Shown here: piece after piece, positions 1-8,502 of the stretch
How the letters are laid out: every line of letters starts with the position of its first letter
Position numbering within the stretch: position 1 is the stretch's first letter
Source of the DNA: Reichenbachiella ulvae
GTDB lineage: Bacteria; Bacteroidota; Bacteroidia; Cytophagales; Cyclobacteriaceae
Length of the DNA: 64,000 nt
Direction: 5' to 3'
NCBI RefSeq assembly: GCF_025833875.1
Contig: NZ_JAOYOD010000001.1
Coordinates: 5,429,501 to 5,493,500, forward strand
Translations under genes and position numbers: made by a program
Notes under the pieces: model-generated
The model's input: only the letters and a program-made list of their open reading frames with translations
The model's database searches: none
Told to the model about the DNA's origin: nothing

Positions 1-293
1 ATACTAAGATCAAGTAGAGCATTACTGGTAATGTCTTCAATAAAATAGTATAAAACAAAATTGACCTTTTTAACATTTTCATCTTTTATCAAGTTTTAAT
101 TCTTACTCAAATTTCCTCATTTTGAGAGACTAAGGAAATACAGGAATCGCTTAAATCCATTTGTAGGTATTTTTCTTAATGTGTTGAAAGTCATAGGGTC
201 ATGATTTTAATGTGAATTGTTTGCTGGCTTACGCAAAGTGAATATTTAAGCCTGTGATCATTTGATCCCGCATTACTTAGCTACCTTTGCTTT
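1..293. other. left-edge intergenic region, no gene seen
   Basis: This AT-rich stretch has no open reading frame with convincing protein character on either strand. Its only recognisable element is the promoter-like box just before ygiQ, listed separately. The start of the region may be the tail or leader of a gene beyond the left edge. Confidence 0.5.
261..289 (+). promoter_or_regulatory. Bacteroidota-type promoter of ygiQ
   Basis: TTTG at 261-264 is followed after 17 bases by TACCTTTG at 282-289, matching the Bacteroidota sigma-A pattern TTTG / TAnnTTTG. The start codon begins at 294, so the predicted transcript has almost no leader. The motif match is direct; the transcription start is inferred. 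Confidence 0.5.
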
Positions 294-2237
294 ATGATCT
301 CAAATAGGCCCATTACGGATTGGTTGCCCATAACCAGAAAAGAAGTGCTAGAACGAGGATGGGACGAACTCGATGTAATCATTATTTCCGGAGATGCATA
401 TGTGGATCACCCGGCCTTTGGTGGTGCTGTGATCGGGCGAATCATAGAAAGCGAAGGCTACAAAGTAGGCATCATCCCACAGCCCAACTGGCAGGATGAT
501 TTGAGAGATTTTAAAAAATTCGGGAAGCCCAAAATGTTTTTTGGGGTGACTTCTGGTTGTATGGACTCGATGGTCAATCACTATACGGCCAACAAAAGAA
601 GGAGATCCAATGATGCCTATACGCCTGGAGGCGAAGCGGGTTTTAGGCCTGACTATGCAACCATTACCTATACCAAAATACTGAAAGAACTCTACCCTGA
701 CGTACCCGTGGTGATCGGTGGGGTAGAAGCCAGCCTGCGACGTGTAACGCACTATGACTATTGGTCGGATCAGCTGATGCCTTCCATCCTTGTGGACAGT
801 GGGGCAGACATGTTGGTCTATGGCATGGGTGAGCAGCCTTTACGTGAACTATTGAGATTGTTGGGTAAAGGGGCGCCATTTGATCAGTTGACCAATATCG
901 CTCAAACGAGTTATCTGGCACCTCGACACGAACCTGTACCAGACAGTCAGTGGAAGACTATCGCTCTGAGTAGCCATGAAAAATGCCTTAGAGATAAAAA
1001 ATCCTATGCGGCGAACTTCAAACACGTAGAGCAGGAGTCCAACAAGTTGAAAGCTGATCGCATCATTCAGGCAGCAGGCGATCATACGGTGGTGATCAAC
1101 CCACCTTACTACACGATGACAGAGACAGAAATTGATCAGTCATTTGATTTGCCCTATACACGATTGCCACACCCGAAATACAAGAAACGTGGAGCGATTC
1201 CGGCCTATGAAATGATTAAGTTCTCGGTCAACATGCACCGTGGTTGTTTTGGTGGCTGTAGTTTCTGTACCATTTCTGCTCATCAGGGCAAGTTCATTGC
1301 GAGTAGATCCAAAGAGTCGATCATGAAAGAAGTGGATCAGGTGACGGAGATGGAAGGCTTCAAAGGATACATTTCGGATCTTGGCGGTCCATCTGCCAAT
1401 ATGTATGGTCTGAAAGGAAAGGTTCAGGAAATTTGCGACCGATGTGTCAGTCCTTCTTGTATTCACCCGGTGATTTGTAGTAATCTGGATACGGATCATT
1501 CCTCTATGACCGAACTATACAGGGAAGTAGACAAACACCCTAAGGTCAAAAAGGCCTTTGTAGGCAGTGGCATTCGATACGATTTGTTAGTGGAGGGCTA
1601 TAACAAAAATGCCAACGACAGCATCAACGAATACATGGAGCAGGTGGTGACTCGACACATTTCGGGTCGATTGAAAGTAGCCCCAGAGCACACGGCAGAC
1701 GAAACGCTACGAGTGATGCGAAAGCCTTCTTTCAAGCACTTTCATGATTTTAAAAAGAAATACGATCACTACAACAAAAAGCACAATCTGAATCAGCCTT
1801 TGATTCCATACTTTATCTCCAGTCACCCGGGCTGCAAGGAGGAGGATATGGCGAATCTCGCAGCAGAGACGAAGGATATGGGCTTCATGCTGGAGCAAGT
1901 GCAGGATTTTACGCCTACACCGATGACGGTGGCTACTGTGATCTACTACTCAGGCTACCATCCCTATACGATGGACAAAATGTACGTGCCTAAATCAGAG
2001 AAGGAAAAACGGGCTCAGCACATGTTCTTCTTTTGGCACAAGAAGGAGTACCAGCAGCGCATCAAAGACAAACTGGTGAACAAAGGCCGCAGAGATTTAG
2101 CCGAAAAGCTCTTGAGTCGACAAATCGTGCAGGATGTGTTGGAAAAGCAGCCTTTCACCGATAGCGCTAAATCAAAGGTTAAGGGTAAAAGGCCTTTTAA
2201 CAAAAAGAAAAACTTCAGTAAGAAGAGGAGGAAGTAG
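294..2237 (+). CDS. ygiQ: YgiQ family radical SAM protein
   Basis: This 647-residue protein belongs to the YgiQ/UPF0313 family of radical SAM enzymes, a widespread group whose substrate is not established. An N-terminal domain of about 300 residues precedes the radical SAM core. The [4Fe-4S] ligands are visible as C318, C322 and C325 (CxxxCxxC inside GCFGGCSFC). A lysine- and arginine-rich tail ends the protein, as is common in this family. Length is normal. The start at 294 sits directly behind a promoter-like box, which supports it. It converges with the response regulator gene two bases downstream. The family assignment is firm and the biochemical role is open. Confidence 0.93.
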   Translation: MISNRPITDWLPITRKEVLERGWDELDVIIISGDAYVDHPAFGGAVIGRIIESEGYKVGIIPQPNWQDDLRDFKKFGKPKMFFGVTSGCMDSMVNHYTANKRRRSNDAYTPGGEAGFRPDYATITYTKILKELYPDVPVVIGGVEASLRRVTHYDYWSDQLMPSILVDSGADMLVYGMGEQPLRELLRLLGKGAPFDQLTNIAQTSYLAPRHEPVPDSQWKTIALSSHEKCLRDKKSYAANFKHVEQESNKLKADRIIQAAGDHTVVINPPYYTMTETEIDQSFDLPYTRLPHPKYKKRGAIPAYEMIKFSVNMHRGCFGGCSFCTISAHQGKFIASRSKESIMKEVDQVTEMEGFKGYISDLGGPSANMYGLKGKVQEICDRCVSPSCIHPVICSNLDTDHSSMTELYREVDKHPKVKKAFVGSGIRYDLLVEGYNKNANDSINEYMEQVVTRHISGRLKVAPEHTADETLRVMRKPSFKHFHDFKKKYDHYNKKHNLNQPLIPYFISSHPGCKEEDMANLAAETKDMGFMLEQVQDFTPTPMTVATVIYYSGYHPYTMDKMYVPKSEKEKRAQHMFFFWHKKEYQQRIKDKLVNKGRRDLAEKLLSRQIVQDVLEKQPFTDSAKSKVKGKRPFNKKKNFSKKRRK

Positions 2238-2239
2238 TT

Positions 2240-2878
2240 TCAAAATTGCTCCCCCGCATATCCATTTTCCACTGCAAAGCGAACCAATGAAGCGATGTTC
2301 TTTTGGCCCAATTTAGCCATCAGGTTTTTGCGATGGGTGTCAACGGTATGAGTGCTTAGGTAGAGTTTTTTGGCAATTTCGCTGGTGGTATTTCCTTCGG
2401 CCAAAAGTTTGATGATGTCTCTTTCTCTATCTGTGAGGTAGGCTGGTCCAGTTTTACCATTAGCCTTTAGGCTTTCCTCAATGGTGTTTTGTACTTCTGT
2501 GCTGAAATGTTCCTGACCTGAATGGACTTTTTTAATGGCAGCCACGAGTTCTGCATGTGGGGTGTTCTTTAGTACATAGCCATGTGCGCCGAGTTCGACT
2601 AGGTTTCTGATAAACTCAGCTTTGTTGTACATGGATAAGATTAGGATTTTTACATCCGGGTAGTTTTTTCGGATGGCTTTGGTTGTTTCCATCCCATCCA
2701 TTTCGGGCATGTTGATGTCGAGCAAGATCACATCCACTTTTTTGGATCTGAGAAACTCCATCACTTTCAGGCCATTGCTGGCATGTCCTAAAATTTCTAA
2801 TTCTTTACTGGTATTCAACAGGGCTTTTAAACCCTCTACAATTACTTCGTGATCATCTGCTATCAATACTTTTATCAT
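2240..2878 (-). CDS. NarL/FixJ-type response regulator
   Basis: This is a 212-residue two-component response regulator. The N-terminal receiver carries the acidic pair D8/D9, the phosphorylatable D54 (in ILLDINMPEMDG), S82 and K104. The C-terminal LuxR-type helix-turn-helix, about residues 142-205, includes LTDRERDIIKLLAEG and STHTVDTHRKNLMAKLG. Its start overlaps the end of the upstream histidine kinase gene by four bases, so the two are translationally coupled and are a cognate pair. Target genes are not evident; no neighbouring gene is an obvious regulon member. Confidence 0.95.
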   Translation of the reverse strand: MIKVLIADDHEVIVEGLKALLNTSKELEILGHASNGLKVMEFLRSKKVDVILLDINMPEMDGMETTKAIRKNYPDVKILILSMYNKAEFIRNLVELGAHGYVLKNTPHAELVAAIKKVHSGQEHFSTEVQNTIEESLKANGKTGPAYLTDRERDIIKLLAEGNTTSEIAKKLYLSTHTVDTHRKNLMAKLGQKNIASLVRFAVENGYAGEQF

Positions 2879-3660
2879 GCTGCTACTGGTATCTCTATAG
2901 TGACTGTGGTTCCATGACCCGGAGTGGAATCTATGAACAACTGTCCCCTGAGACGATTGATACTTTGTTTGATTCCTTTCAGACCTAAACCTTTTCTTTC
3001 TATAAAGTTAAGCGCTTGCGGATCAAATCCAATACCATCGTCTTCTACAGTGAGAATTAATTCTCCAGCATACTTGCTTAACTGCAATGTGACATGGTTG
3101 GCTTTAGAATGAACCAGAACATTGGTGATGAGTTCCTGAACCATTCTGAAAAGTGTCAGACTAAGTTCGTTACCCAATTTTTTATCGACTCCATGGTGAA
3201 ACAGCCCGAAATGAATTTGTCCCTCTTTGTCAATAGTTTGCTTGATGTTGTTAAGCGAATTGATAATGTTGAACTCTGATATTTCCCGATCAGACATGTT
3301 GTAAGCCAACTGTCTGGTGTCATTGACAGCCTCATCTAGCAGGACATGTCCTCTTTGATAATAATTAGATTCTATCAATTCTTGATTTTGGATGGCACCA
3401 AATTGCATTTTAGCAGCAGCGATCTTATTTCCAATGTTTTCGTGCAGTTCGTTGATCACTACTTTGCGCTCTTCATCGTTGGATTTAATCAGACCGTTGA
3501 GTGTTTCAACTTCCAGATGATGGAATTTGCCATAGATGTGATATTTGTTGATATCCTGCTGGAGTGTATCAAGGCTCTTTTTATTTTTTTTTCTTTGGAT
3601 CACGTCCAGTGTAATGAAGCCTATCAGGCCAAGTCCAATTATGGTTAGGGTTGTAATCAT
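2875..3660 (-). CDS. membrane-anchored sensor histidine kinase (HisKA_3/NarX type)
   Basis: This 261-residue kinase has one N-terminal membrane helix (about residues 2-21), a short helical linker, and a HisKA_3-like dimerisation domain with the phosphoacceptor expected at H73 in ELHENIGNKIAAAKMQ. The C-terminal HATPase domain shows the N box (ELITNVLVHSKAN) and glycine boxes (DDGIGFDP, KGLGLKGI, GHGTTVTIEIP). There is no periplasmic or PAS sensor domain, so the signal may come from the membrane or a partner protein. It is the first gene of a two-gene operon with the response regulator. Confidence 0.93.
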   Translation of the reverse strand: MITTLTIIGLGLIGFITLDVIQRKKNKKSLDTLQQDINKYHIYGKFHHLEVETLNGLIKSNDEERKVVINELHENIGNKIAAAKMQFGAIQNQELIESNYYQRGHVLLDEAVNDTRQLAYNMSDREISEFNIINSLNNIKQTIDKEGQIHFGLFHHGVDKKLGNELSLTLFRMVQELITNVLVHSKANHVTLQLSKYAGELILTVEDDGIGFDPQALNFIERKGLGLKGIKQSINRLRGQLFIDSTPGHGTTVTIEIPVAA

Positions 3661-3851
3661 CGCTTTTCACTTTTAAAGTGAAAAAGTTAATGCGCTGATA
3701 TTTAGTATGTAATACCAGAATTTTGGGATATTTGCTGAAATCAACTGGAAGAGTGAAATAATATGTATCAATCATGGTCTTTTGTGTGTAGAATTAAAAA
3801 CATGTGTTAATATATTAACATAATTACTACGTAGTTTTTTCATCAAACTCA

Positions 3852-3859
3852 TATCTTCG
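3852..3859 (+). promoter_or_regulatory. possible -7 box of the transhydrogenase operon
   Basis: TATCTTCG resembles the Bacteroidota -7 element TAnnTTTG with one mismatch. It lies about 80 bases before the pntAA start codon, in the 280-base region between the histidine kinase and pntAA. I saw no clear -33 TTTG at the right distance, so this is tentative. Confidence 0.25.
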
Positions 3860-3940
3860 CCACACCAAAAAACTAAACAACAACACTCACCCATCTTGAT
3901 ATTTAGCAAGTAGCTAAGTCTTTGAAAACATAAAAAATCA

Positions 3941-5044
3941 GTGATGATAATAGGGGTATTAAAATGTACTGAAGAAAACTTAGTAGCCATGGTGCCAAAG
4001 GTGGTTTCGAAATACCAAAAAGGGGATTTTGAGATCATGATAGAAACAGGTGCCGGCGCTGCTTCGAACTATCCAGATGATCAATATGAAGAGCTGGGAG
4101 TAAAGGTAGCACCGAGAAAAGAGGTGCTCGCCCAGTCCGATATATTATTGACAGTGTTTGGAATCAATATCGACGAATTGGATCAGGTCAAAAAAGAGGC
4201 CATGATCATAGGTAAGTTTAACGGTAGAGTAGAATCTGAGCTTTTGACAGCTCTCAAGCAATGTGAGGCCAATGCATACAGTCTGGACTTGTTGCCAAGG
4301 TCAACCATAGCACAATCAATGGACGTGCTGTCCTCTTTGGCTTCTCTGTCGGGATACAAAGCAGTCGTGTTGGGTGCCGATAATTTCGGGGGATATCTAC
4401 CGATGATGACTACATCTGCAGGTACGATTCCGCCAGCTAAAGTAATGGTGCTGGGGGCAGGAGTAGCCGGTCTACAAGCCATCGCTACAGCCAAGCGTCT
4501 GGGTGCAATGATAGAGGTTTTTGATGTTCGTTCTGCAGTAAAAGAGGAGGTTCAAAGTTTGGGAGCCAAATTCATCGAAGTAGAAGGAGCACAGGAGAGT
4601 GCAGATGCCGGTGGATATGCCATCCAGCAGTCAGACGAATACATCGCTAAGCAAAAGGAGTTGATTCATCAGACAGCCATGAAGTCTGATATAGTAATCA
4701 CGACAGCAAACATTCCGGGCAGACAGGCACCACTATTGATCGAGGAAAAAACAGTCAAGGCCATGAAGGCAGGCTCAGTGATCATCGATATGGCTACTGC
4801 CAGTGGAGGTAATGTCGCTTTGTCAAAGGACAATGAAACAGTAGAGATTGAAGGTGTCAAAATTATAGGTGATACTAAACTCTACAATCATATGGGAGCA
4901 CAGTCTAGCTTTGTATACAGCAACAACATATACAATTTTCTATCCTTTGTACTGAAGGAAGGGAAAGACAACATTCCTTATGACAATGAAATCGTCAAGA
5001 ATACTTTGCTCAAAGTGGAGCAGGAAGAATCGGTTTCAGCTTAG
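3941..5044 (+). CDS. pntAA: NAD(P) transhydrogenase, alpha subunit part 1 (NAD-binding domain I)
   Basis: This 367-residue protein is the soluble NAD(H)-binding domain I of proton-translocating transhydrogenase, from the AlaDh/PNT family. It carries the nucleotide-binding motif VLGAGVAGLQAIATAKRLGA and the conserved loop sequence QVMSD-like segment followed by DIVITTANIPGRQAP. The enzyme transfers hydride between NADH and NADP+ while letting protons in, supplying NADPH. The gene opens a three-gene operon with pntAB and pntB, the split arrangement known from Rhodospirillum rubrum, in contrast to the two-gene form of E. coli. A hairpin terminator follows the third gene. Confidence 0.95.
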   Translation: MMIIGVLKCTEENLVAMVPKVVSKYQKGDFEIMIETGAGAASNYPDDQYEELGVKVAPRKEVLAQSDILLTVFGINIDELDQVKKEAMIIGKFNGRVESELLTALKQCEANAYSLDLLPRSTIAQSMDVLSSLASLSGYKAVVLGADNFGGYLPMMTTSAGTIPPAKVMVLGAGVAGLQAIATAKRLGAMIEVFDVRSAVKEEVQSLGAKFIEVEGAQESADAGGYAIQQSDEYIAKQKELIHQTAMKSDIVITTANIPGRQAPLLIEEKTVKAMKAGSVIIDMATASGGNVALSKDNETVEIEGVKIIGDTKLYNHMGAQSSFVYSNNIYNFLSFVLKEGKDNIPYDNEIVKNTLLKVEQEESVSA

Positions 5045-5072
5045 TCTTATTTGATATTTAACACCTGAAGAA

Positions 5073-5378
5073 ATGTTAGAAATTTTAGATTATCTAAAAG
5101 ATAATGTATTGACCATTAACTTATGGATCATTACGATATACCTGGGCTTTGAAGTGATTTCCAAGGTCCCAACTGTATTGCATACACCACTCATGTCTGG
5201 ATCTAATGCCATTAGTGGCATTGTGATCATCGGGGCGATTATCCTCGTGAGACAGTCAGCTAGCGACGACTATTTGTCTCTGGCTATCGGTGGTTTAGGA
5301 ATCATCCTCGGCACCATCAATGTAGTAGGGGGGCACGCTGTGACCAACCGTATGTTGGAAATGTTCAAAAAGAAATAA
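5073..5378 (+). CDS. pntAB: NAD(P) transhydrogenase, alpha subunit part 2 (membrane)
   Basis: This small 101-residue integral membrane protein has three to four hydrophobic helices and matches the membrane part of the PntA alpha subunit (PntAB). It includes the family segment TPLMSGSNAISGIVIIGA. It joins PntB in forming the proton channel. It lies 28 bases after pntAA and one base before pntB, so the three are co-transcribed and pntAB and pntB are probably translationally coupled. Confidence 0.93.
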   Translation: MLEILDYLKDNVLTINLWIITIYLGFEVISKVPTVLHTPLMSGSNAISGIVIIGAIILVRQSASDDYLSLAIGGLGIILGTINVVGGHAVTNRMLEMFKKK

Positions 5379-5379
5379 A

Positions 5380-6756
5380 ATGCAATACATCAACTTATTA
5401 TATATACTATCAACTGTCCTTTTGATCATCGGGCTGAGACGCCTCAGTAGTCCAGCCACAGCGGCAAAAGGAAATATTATTGCCGCTTGCGGTATGGGAT
5501 TGGCTATTTTGGTAGCCATGTTCGATCCCATCGAAAATGATCAGGGGAATTATGCCTTGATCATCATTACTCTCGCAATTGGGTCTGTTTTGGGTCTGGT
5601 TTTTTCTAAGAAAGTCGCTATGACTGCCATTCCCGAATTGGTTTCGCTTTTCAATGGTTTTGGTGGAGCCTGTGCGGTAGCCATTTCTATCATCGAGGTT
5701 TACAATTTTGATGCTGCTACGAGTATTGGCGCAAGAGCTACCACTTATATGGCCTTGTTCATAGGTGGCGTAGCTTTCACTGGTTCGTTGATTGCCTATG
5801 GCAAGCTCAGTGGAAAGGTCAATGACTGGAGGAGCGGAATCTCTTCCTACTTCAACTTGATATGGTTGGCGCTGTGTTTGGGATTGATTGGATACGAAGT
5901 AGTGGCCATGGGGCAGATCGAATACTTGCCTTTGATCATTCTGGCTGTTTCTCTGATCTATGGATTTACTTTCGTACTACCTATTGGTGGAGCGGATATG
6001 CCAGTGGTTATCTCCTTACTCAATGCATTTACGGGTATTGCAGCTGCTTTGGCTGGTATTGTTTATGACAATATGGTGATGCTCTTAGGAGGGATTTTGG
6101 TGGGCTCTTCAGGTACGATCCTGACAGTACTCATGTGTCAGGCGATGAACCGCTCTCTGATCAACGTGATCGTAGGAGGGTTCGGAGGTTCTACTGCCTC
6201 AGCTGCTGGCGGTCCTGAAGGAGAGGTGAAAGAAACCACTGCCAATGATACAGGTATCATGATGCGATATGCTACTAATGTAATGGTGATTCCTGGATAT
6301 GGTATGGCGGTAGCTCAGGCACAGAAAGCATGTAAGGAACTGGATAAGAGTTTGACCGAGCGTGGTGTGAATGTGAACTATGCGATACACCCTGTAGCGG
6401 GACGTATGCCTGGTCACATGAATGTGTTATTGGCAGAGGCGGATGTGCCATACAACAAACTCATCGACTTGGATGATGCAAATGCGATGCTCAGCGATAC
6501 GGATGTGTGTCTGGTAGTAGGTGCCAATGACGTAGTGAATCCATCGGCATTGGATGATCCGGGTAGCCCGATTTATGGTATGCCAGTATTAGAGATATTG
6601 AAAAGTAAAAATGTGATCGTACTCAAGAGAAGTATGAACAAAGGATATTCGGGAATTGAAAACCCACTTTTCTTCCATGATAAAACCAAAATGCTCTTCG
6701 GTGATGCGAAAGCTACCATCGAAAAGCTAAATGAAGAGGTCAAATCCATGGACTAA
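5380..6756 (+). CDS. pntB: NAD(P) transhydrogenase, beta subunit
   Basis: This 458-residue beta subunit has multiple membrane helices in roughly residues 1-265, then the soluble NADP(H)-binding domain III. The latter shows the expected sequences GYGMAVAQAQ, HPVAGRMPGHMNVLLAEA and VGANDVVNPSA, followed by KRSMNKGYSGIENPLF. Length is normal for the family. It ends the pnt operon and is followed by a strong intrinsic terminator. The identification is secure. Confidence 0.97.
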   Translation: MQYINLLYILSTVLLIIGLRRLSSPATAAKGNIIAACGMGLAILVAMFDPIENDQGNYALIIITLAIGSVLGLVFSKKVAMTAIPELVSLFNGFGGACAVAISIIEVYNFDAATSIGARATTYMALFIGGVAFTGSLIAYGKLSGKVNDWRSGISSYFNLIWLALCLGLIGYEVVAMGQIEYLPLIILAVSLIYGFTFVLPIGGADMPVVISLLNAFTGIAAALAGIVYDNMVMLLGGILVGSSGTILTVLMCQAMNRSLINVIVGGFGGSTASAAGGPEGEVKETTANDTGIMMRYATNVMVIPGYGMAVAQAQKACKELDKSLTERGVNVNYAIHPVAGRMPGHMNVLLAEADVPYNKLIDLDDANAMLSDTDVCLVVGANDVVNPSALDDPGSPIYGMPVLEILKSKNVIVLKRSMNKGYSGIENPLFFHDKTKMLFGDAKATIEKLNEEVKSMD

Positions 6757-6788
6757 ATGTCAAAATCATAACTAAGCATGATTACTCA

Positions 6789-6818
6789 AAACACCATCTG
6801 GACGGATGGTGTTTTTTT
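6789..6818 (+). terminator. rho-independent terminator of the pnt operon
   Basis: An inverted repeat (AAACACCATC at 6789-6798 and GATGGTGTTT at 6805-6814, six-base loop) runs into a tract of seven T residues. It lies 33 bases after the pntB stop codon. Confidence 0.88.
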
Positions 6819-6936
6819 GTTTTGGAGCTATTTGATTTACTCTCATCATAGGGCGGGTAGATTTTCGGCAAAGTTTTTGTAATACTCATGTCATCCTTGA
6901 CCAACTGAGACCAAAAGCACTCTCATAAACCGAATT

Positions 6937-8439
6937 ATGAATCAAAAGCGATCAAGAATTATCTTTTCTATTTACTTCCTACTGGTGATCCCAGGCCTTT
7001 ATTTTTTGGCTGAGGATAACATAGGGTATTTCATAGATCGCAGACTTAGCAAGCAAGATATACAAGTGGAATCAACAGGAGCCGATTTTGATTTGCTCTC
7101 CAGATCGGTCGCCTTTGACAAGATCACCTTTAGTTCTGATCAGTACGGTAGTATTTCTTTCGTTGATTTAAAAGTAAGGAAGATTAATCTACTGAGTATG
7201 TTGCCTGCCTTTGGTTTCAAAGCAGAATCCGTCAGTATGGATTCTTTGCTGATAGCATTAGAGCAGGAATCTATCGAAGCAGATACCTCCAAGCAGATGT
7301 TTCAATTGTCAGGTAAGCATTTTGGTGTAGATCGTCTGGATATTGCCTATGGGCAATTTGATTACACAGGTGAGGACAATAGTACACAGTTTGTTTTCAA
7401 GTTGGAGGCTTTGAGAGGAGATATGGGTGAAGGGGTAAGCCAGGGCCTGTTAACGCTCCACGATTTGCAGCACAGATCGTTGGAAGCCGCTACTTTGGTG
7501 ACTTTAGATTCTCTGTGGGTGGATCTGGATTTGGGACAATTGCTGGCCAATGGGATTCATTACAAAAGCTCTTTGGATCAGGCGGCTTTTGTCGATCAGT
7601 TTCCTCATCAGAGGGATTGGGTGGATTTGGCGCTGCCTAGTTTGAAAATGAATGGTATGGACCTTTCCGAGTGGGAGGCCAATGGCTTTCAATGCGAGAG
7701 AGTCTCTCTGGACTCTGCAGAAATAAAAATCTACAAGGACAAGACCTTGACCGAAAGTGAAAAATCAGATATGAAGCTTTTGATTGATCAGTTAAAGGAA
7801 ATACCATTGTTGATTCATTTGGATACAGTGACAGTCATTCAAGCTTCAGTTTCTTATCGAGAGAAACATGGGGTAGACAGAATGGGGAATTTGCATTTTG
7901 ACCGTCTATACGCGAGTATTTATAATTTGAATACGACTCCTGATATGCCAGTGATCATGGATGCCCAGGCCAGTTTCCAAGAGGCGGGAAGGCTCAATGC
8001 ACATTTTGAGTTTCAGCCCTCTCCAGGGCAGACTAAAGTTAATGGAACCCTGTCAGCTATGGATATGAAAAAGGTGAATGAGATGACCATTTCTTCGTTT
8101 GGGGTAAAAGTCAAGTCGGGATGGCTAAGCGATCTGGATTTCGATTTTCAATATGATGAACATCAATCCAAGGGATTGCTTCACATGCATTATGATGATT
8201 TGGCGTTGCAGTTTGTGGATCATAGCAATGAGACACGGAACCTGAATCAAAACCTTAGCAGTTTCCTCGCCAATGCATTCGTGATAAAGAAGAAAAATCA
8301 ACCCGGCCAAATCAATTATAAAGAAGGCCCGATTGCTTTCGTAAGAGACAAATCTAAATTGGACATAGGTTATTGGTGGCGTAGCTTACAAACCGGTATC
8401 ATGGCCTCCGTTCGAATGAATAAGCCTCAAGCAGCTTAG
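6937..8439 (+). CDS. membrane-anchored protein of unknown function, AsmA/DUF748-like architecture
   Basis: I do not recognise a specific family for this 500-residue protein. It opens with one hydrophobic segment (about residues 6-27) that would anchor it in the inner membrane. The rest is soluble and looks beta-rich, with short alternating segments such as VAFDKITFSSDQYGSISF. That layout resembles AsmA/DUF748 envelope proteins, which form elongated periplasmic structures, but I see no diagnostic motif, so the comparison is weak. It stands alone after the pnt terminator and is followed 63 bases later by a regulator gene. Confidence 0.65.
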   Translation: MNQKRSRIIFSIYFLLVIPGLYFLAEDNIGYFIDRRLSKQDIQVESTGADFDLLSRSVAFDKITFSSDQYGSISFVDLKVRKINLLSMLPAFGFKAESVSMDSLLIALEQESIEADTSKQMFQLSGKHFGVDRLDIAYGQFDYTGEDNSTQFVFKLEALRGDMGEGVSQGLLTLHDLQHRSLEAATLVTLDSLWVDLDLGQLLANGIHYKSSLDQAAFVDQFPHQRDWVDLALPSLKMNGMDLSEWEANGFQCERVSLDSAEIKIYKDKTLTESEKSDMKLLIDQLKEIPLLIHLDTVTVIQASVSYREKHGVDRMGNLHFDRLYASIYNLNTTPDMPVIMDAQASFQEAGRLNAHFEFQPSPGQTKVNGTLSAMDMKKVNEMTISSFGVKVKSGWLSDLDFDFQYDEHQSKGLLHMHYDDLALQFVDHSNETRNLNQNLSSFLANAFVIKKKNQPGQINYKEGPIAFVRDKSKLDIGYWWRSLQTGIMASVRMNKPQAA

Positions 8440-8502
8440 ATCAAAGCTGCTAAAATTCTTTATTTATTTGGGACTACTCGATGAGATGGTTAATTTCATC
8501 TT

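Noticed and set aside
348..752. 134-codon antisense frame inside ygiQ
   Set aside because: It has no recognisable domain and lies wholly opposite a well-supported gene; it reflects codon bias of the real gene.
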